From Synergistaceae bacterium (lineage in GTDB: Bacteria; Synergistota; Synergistia; Synergistales; Synergistaceae), in the NCBI GenBank assembly GCA_031273585.1, contig JAISRP010000072.1:1-7693 (forward strand): a stretch of 7,693 nt of DNA, in the 5' to 3' direction. Within the stretch, counting starts at the first letter, position 1. The number at the start of each line of letters is the position of its first letter. This document shows positions 5,561-7,693 of the stretch, piece by piece. A program made the position numbers and the translations under genes. The notes below the pieces were generated by a model that was not told where the DNA came from, searched no databases, and saw nothing but the letters and a program-made list of their open reading frames with translations.

Positions 5561-6508
5561 ATGGATAGAGGCTTTGCTCTCGATTCGGCGCAGTCCTTCA
5601 TCATAACGAAGGGATTTATCGACGCGAAGGACGATCGCGGCAGGACGATGTACGGCACTTTTCTGGGCGTCGTGTCGAGGCGCGACATATCATATCTGAG
5701 CGTCATGTTTTCGAGGGAGGAGGCGTCGAAGTCCCTCAACTGGAACGAGCTGCTCTTCCTCCACGAGGAGAAGGAGAAGAACAGCGCGAGGGACCCTCTC
5801 ATCTCGCACTACGAGGAGGAGCTGCAGAGATATCTCAATACGAGCATGGTGCTGAACAACATAGCCAAGAACCGCAACGCGAAGCAGGCGGAGCAGGCGG
5901 TGAGCAGGTACTGTCTCGACGGCCTTCAGTTCAAGGCGGTCTGTTTCATAGAGATCTACGACGCGACCGAGAGCGACCTCAAGGCATTCGTCAAAGTTCC
6001 CAAGGACAAGAAGAAAGAGGCAAAACCCACCCCCGACCAACCCGGCGGCGACGACGGTCAAAGTACGGACGGCGGGCGGAAGGACCACTCGCCGAACGAC
6101 ATATTCGTCAAGTGCGATCCGATCTTAGACCCGGTGAACGGGGTCGCGATGAACGACCTCAAGATAGGCGACCAAGTCCTGGGCAGGCTGCCGACTAACT
6201 CGGTATTTTACAAGGTGCTTGCGAAGAACTCCCCGACGTTCGAGGGGGTGGTGACGGCCAAGGTGAGCGGAATCCTGGTCAACGATCTGGGAACCGCGAC
6301 CGTCAGCCTGGACATCTCCGACGGGGTGTCCGGCGTCATGAAGCTGTCCGGAAAGGTGAGGGTCAGGCTGGCGGAGGCGGCCAAGCCGAAACCCTTCGCG
6401 GGCGCCAGGTTCAGCATCAGCAATATTCCCCCAGAGCTGGTCTTCACCGCGGCAGGTATTTTACTCTTTATCGCTGGAATAATACTGGTATATTATATAT
6501 TCTACTAG
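5561..6508 (+). CDS. Tail-anchored membrane protein, first of two paralogues
   Basis: The 315-aa protein is of a family I do not recognise. It has an N-terminal soluble region (about 10-144), a charged low-complexity linker rich in Lys, Asp, Gly and Pro (145-178), a compact C-terminal domain (181-271) and one hydrophobic helix at the extreme C-terminus (291-315). There is no N-terminal signal peptide, so it should be tail-anchored with the bulk in the cytoplasm. The best conserved part against the next gene is the C-terminal domain: LDPVNGVA, IGDQVLGRLP, KNSPTFEG and a beta-rich run to VRVRL. The N-terminal regions share KGFI...YG.F and ELQRYLN/ELCEYIN. It is the first gene after a good promoter and is followed after 27 nt by its paralogue. 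No catalytic motif is visible; a scaffold or membrane-docking role is inference. Confidence 0.85.
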   Translation: MDRGFALDSAQSFIITKGFIDAKDDRGRTMYGTFLGVVSRRDISYLSVMFSREEASKSLNWNELLFLHEEKEKNSARDPLISHYEEELQRYLNTSMVLNNIAKNRNAKQAEQAVSRYCLDGLQFKAVCFIEIYDATESDLKAFVKVPKDKKKEAKPTPDQPGGDDGQSTDGGRKDHSPNDIFVKCDPILDPVNGVAMNDLKIGDQVLGRLPTNSVFYKVLAKNSPTFEGVVTAKVSGILVNDLGTATVSLDISDGVSGVMKLSGKVRVRLAEAAKPKPFAGARFSISNIPPELVFTAAGILLFIAGIILVYYIFY

Positions 6509-6535
6509 CGAAGGGCAGGAAAGCGGGGCGAGGAG

Positions 6536-7441
6536 ATGGAGTCAGGCGGCGAGTCCGGCGAAAAAAAATACACCCTGGCGAAGGGATTCATTCACGGCAG
6601 GGACGCGTCCTTCAGCCCGGTGTACGGGGCGTTCATCTGCCTCTCGGCGGCGGAGCGGACGAACTACGTCTCCGCGATCTTCGTGACGGAGCTGATCGAT
6701 CCCGAAACCTCGCTCGCGGACCTCATGGCGAGGCTTGGCGGCCCCAGGCCGGATGACGAGGACCTGGCCCGTTACGAGACGGAGCTGTGCGAGTATATCA
6801 ATATATCGCGCATCTTCCAGGGCGAGTACAACGCCCTGGACGGCAAGGTAATCGAGCGCAAGATCTCCTACTTCTGCACCGACTCCCTTCAGTTGAGCGC
6901 AATCACGTTCGTGGACCTGATGTCGGTCGGGGAGGACGACCTGGACTCCTTGGCGCCGTCCCTGTCCGCGTACCTGGAGGTCAAGCATGAGAAAGAATCC
7001 GACAGCGAAGATGAAGATGACTTCGAGGGCCGGCATGAAGGGGGCGCGGAGAGCGTCTACATCGCCTGCGAGCCAGTGCTCGACCCGGTTCAGGGGGTGG
7101 CAGTGAGCGAGCTCGCCCCCGGCGACGTCGTCTTCTGCCGGATCCCGAACGAGTCATCGTTCTACCTGCTTCTCAAGAACAACTCGCCGAACTTCGACGG
7201 CACGGTCACCGGCGACGTTACAGGGGTGAAGATAAACGAGTTCGGCTCGTCGGTGGTGTCCCTGACGATGGCCGACGGCGTGTACGCCGCAATGAAGATG
7301 GCGGGCACGGTTCGCATAAAACTAAAGTCAAAGGGCGCGCAGGCCGCCGTTCCCGGAGGAGTGCCCGACGTCTTAATTGCGGTCGGCGGCATAGCCCTGT
7401 TCCTCTGCATCCTCGGGGCGGTCATCTACATCCTCAGGTAA
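6536..7441 (+). CDS. Tail-anchored membrane protein, second paralogue
   Basis: The 301-aa paralogue of the preceding gene has the same layout: N-terminal region (about 10-147), linker (148-172), C-terminal domain (174-264) and a terminal hydrophobic helix (277-300). The shared C-terminal motifs are LDPVQGVA, PGDVVFCRIP, KNNSPNFDG and VRIKL. The linker is strongly acidic (EKESDSEDEDDFE at about 152-164), whereas the first copy's is Lys/Asp/Gly/Pro-rich, so the spacer has diverged while the domains held. The ATG follows GGGGCGAGGAG directly. The AGGAG touches the start codon, so the working ribosome binding site is probably the GGGG further up. There is no other in-frame Met nearby, and KGFI near the N-terminus lines up with the first copy, which supports this start. 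Both genes are probably cotranscribed, and a repeat copy ends the unit. Function unknown; hetero-oligomerisation of the pair is plausible. Confidence 0.85.
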   Translation: MESGGESGEKKYTLAKGFIHGRDASFSPVYGAFICLSAAERTNYVSAIFVTELIDPETSLADLMARLGGPRPDDEDLARYETELCEYINISRIFQGEYNALDGKVIERKISYFCTDSLQLSAITFVDLMSVGEDDLDSLAPSLSAYLEVKHEKESDSEDEDDFEGRHEGGAESVYIACEPVLDPVQGVAVSELAPGDVVFCRIPNESSFYLLLKNNSPNFDGTVTGDVTGVKINEFGSSVVSLTMADGVYAAMKMAGTVRIKLKSKGAQAAVPGGVPDVLIAVGGIALFLCILGAVIYILR

Positions 7442-7470
7442 CATCAGCCCCGCATCGGAGCGTCACCTAG

Positions 7471-7527
7471 ACCCTGGGCGCCGCCCAGACCCGCCGGGGG
7501 ACCAGTCCCCCGGACCCCCGTCTGTTT
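7471..7527 (+). repeat. Double-hairpin repeat, copy 2, probable operon terminator
   Basis: Stem 1 is CTGGGC-GCC-GCCCAG (7474-7488). Stem 2 is CCGGGGGAC-CA-GTCCCCCGG (7494-7513). GACCCCCGTCTG and TTTT follow (to 7527). It is nearly identical to copy 1 (3819-3879), but the outer pair of stem 1 is C-G instead of G-C, a compensating change. It starts 29 nt after the last gene's stop. Confidence 0.7.
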
Positions 7528-7693
7528 TGCTCATCAGAATTACCATTGATCCTAACCTCATTTGTGAGAATTTTAAAAAGAGTCCCCAAATCTCCAACGC
7601 ACCGAACAGAGAGTAGTGCCATGTGAAGATTGGTCTATTTTTATCATTCGAGAGGTCTGCAGGTGGGGAATTTTGTTGAAAAATTTCCATATC
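7528..7693. other. AT-richer end of window with no supported gene
   Basis: Base composition drops clearly compared with the coding region before it. A minus-strand frame (7690-7463) runs straight through the structured repeat and lacks convincing support, so I do not call it. No terminal inverted repeat or transposase motif is visible. It may be the upstream region of the next gene or the edge of an inserted element; the window ends too soon to tell. Confidence 0.4.

Noticed and set aside
5436..5606. A 56-codon plus-strand ORF in the control region, starting at a second GATTGATATG
   Set aside because: It has no ribosome binding site, runs through the best promoter and overlaps the start of the next gene. 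The shared GATTGATATG is probably chance.
6506..6538. The two paralogues are in the same frame, separated by TAG and nine codons, suggesting stop readthrough
   Set aside because: A one in three coincidence. The first protein ends in a complete membrane helix and the second has its own start and conserved N-terminus.
7463..7690. Minus-strand frame of 75 codons at the right edge
   Set aside because: Its C-terminal third is translated from the structured repeat, giving Gly/Pro/Arg-rich sequence, and no ribosome site or domain is seen.
1..7693. CRISPR array, tRNA, rRNA, integrase or transposase
   Set aside because: No regularly spaced repeats, cloverleaf, ribosomal sequence or recombinase motifs were seen on either strand.

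Overview
The window is high-GC bacterial DNA. It has densely packed genes, GTG and TTG starts used alongside ATG, and clear GGAGG-type ribosome binding sites. A NrdG-like radical SAM protein suggests an anaerobic or microaerophilic host. No rRNA, tRNA or housekeeping gene fixes the taxon. A GC-rich structured repeat at operon ends would fit several anaerobic lineages, Synergistota among them, but that is only a guess.

Layout. (1) Positions 1-3801 hold a tight plus-strand operon: the probable last codons of an upstream gene, a Clp-type AAA+ ATPase with a degenerate first ATPase module (107-1930), a NrdG/PFL-activase-like radical SAM protein (1942-2532), a zinc-ribbon + FHA protein (2552-3019) and a PP2C-family phosphatase (3016-3801). 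(2) Positions 3802-3990 are a convergent intergenic region. It contains two oppositely oriented copies of a double-hairpin repeat around a perfect 18-bp inverted repeat, and is probably a bidirectional terminator. (3) Positions 3991-5225 hold a minus-strand pair: an unrecognised 185-aa protein, then a papain/C39-like putative cysteine peptidase of 212 aa. A 12-14 codon leader ORF with a strong ribosome binding site overlaps the start of the first gene, which indicates either coupling or a frameshift. (4) Positions 5226-5560 are a divergent control region with a good sigma70-type promoter facing right and a weaker candidate facing left. (5) Positions 5561-7441 hold two tandem paralogues, each with two soluble segments, a variable charged linker and a C-terminal membrane anchor. 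(6) Positions 7442-7693 hold a third copy of the repeat followed by AT-richer DNA with no supported gene.

How it may work. FHA domains read phosphothreonine and PP2C phosphatases remove it, so the first operon looks like a Ser/Thr phospho-signalling module that controls an AAA+ unfoldase or remodeller. The radical SAM enzyme adds an unusual redox or modification step. No kinase is visible, so one would have to be encoded elsewhere. The peptidase pair and the tail-anchored pair share a divergent promoter region and may form a second unit. A link between the two units is suggested only by proximity.
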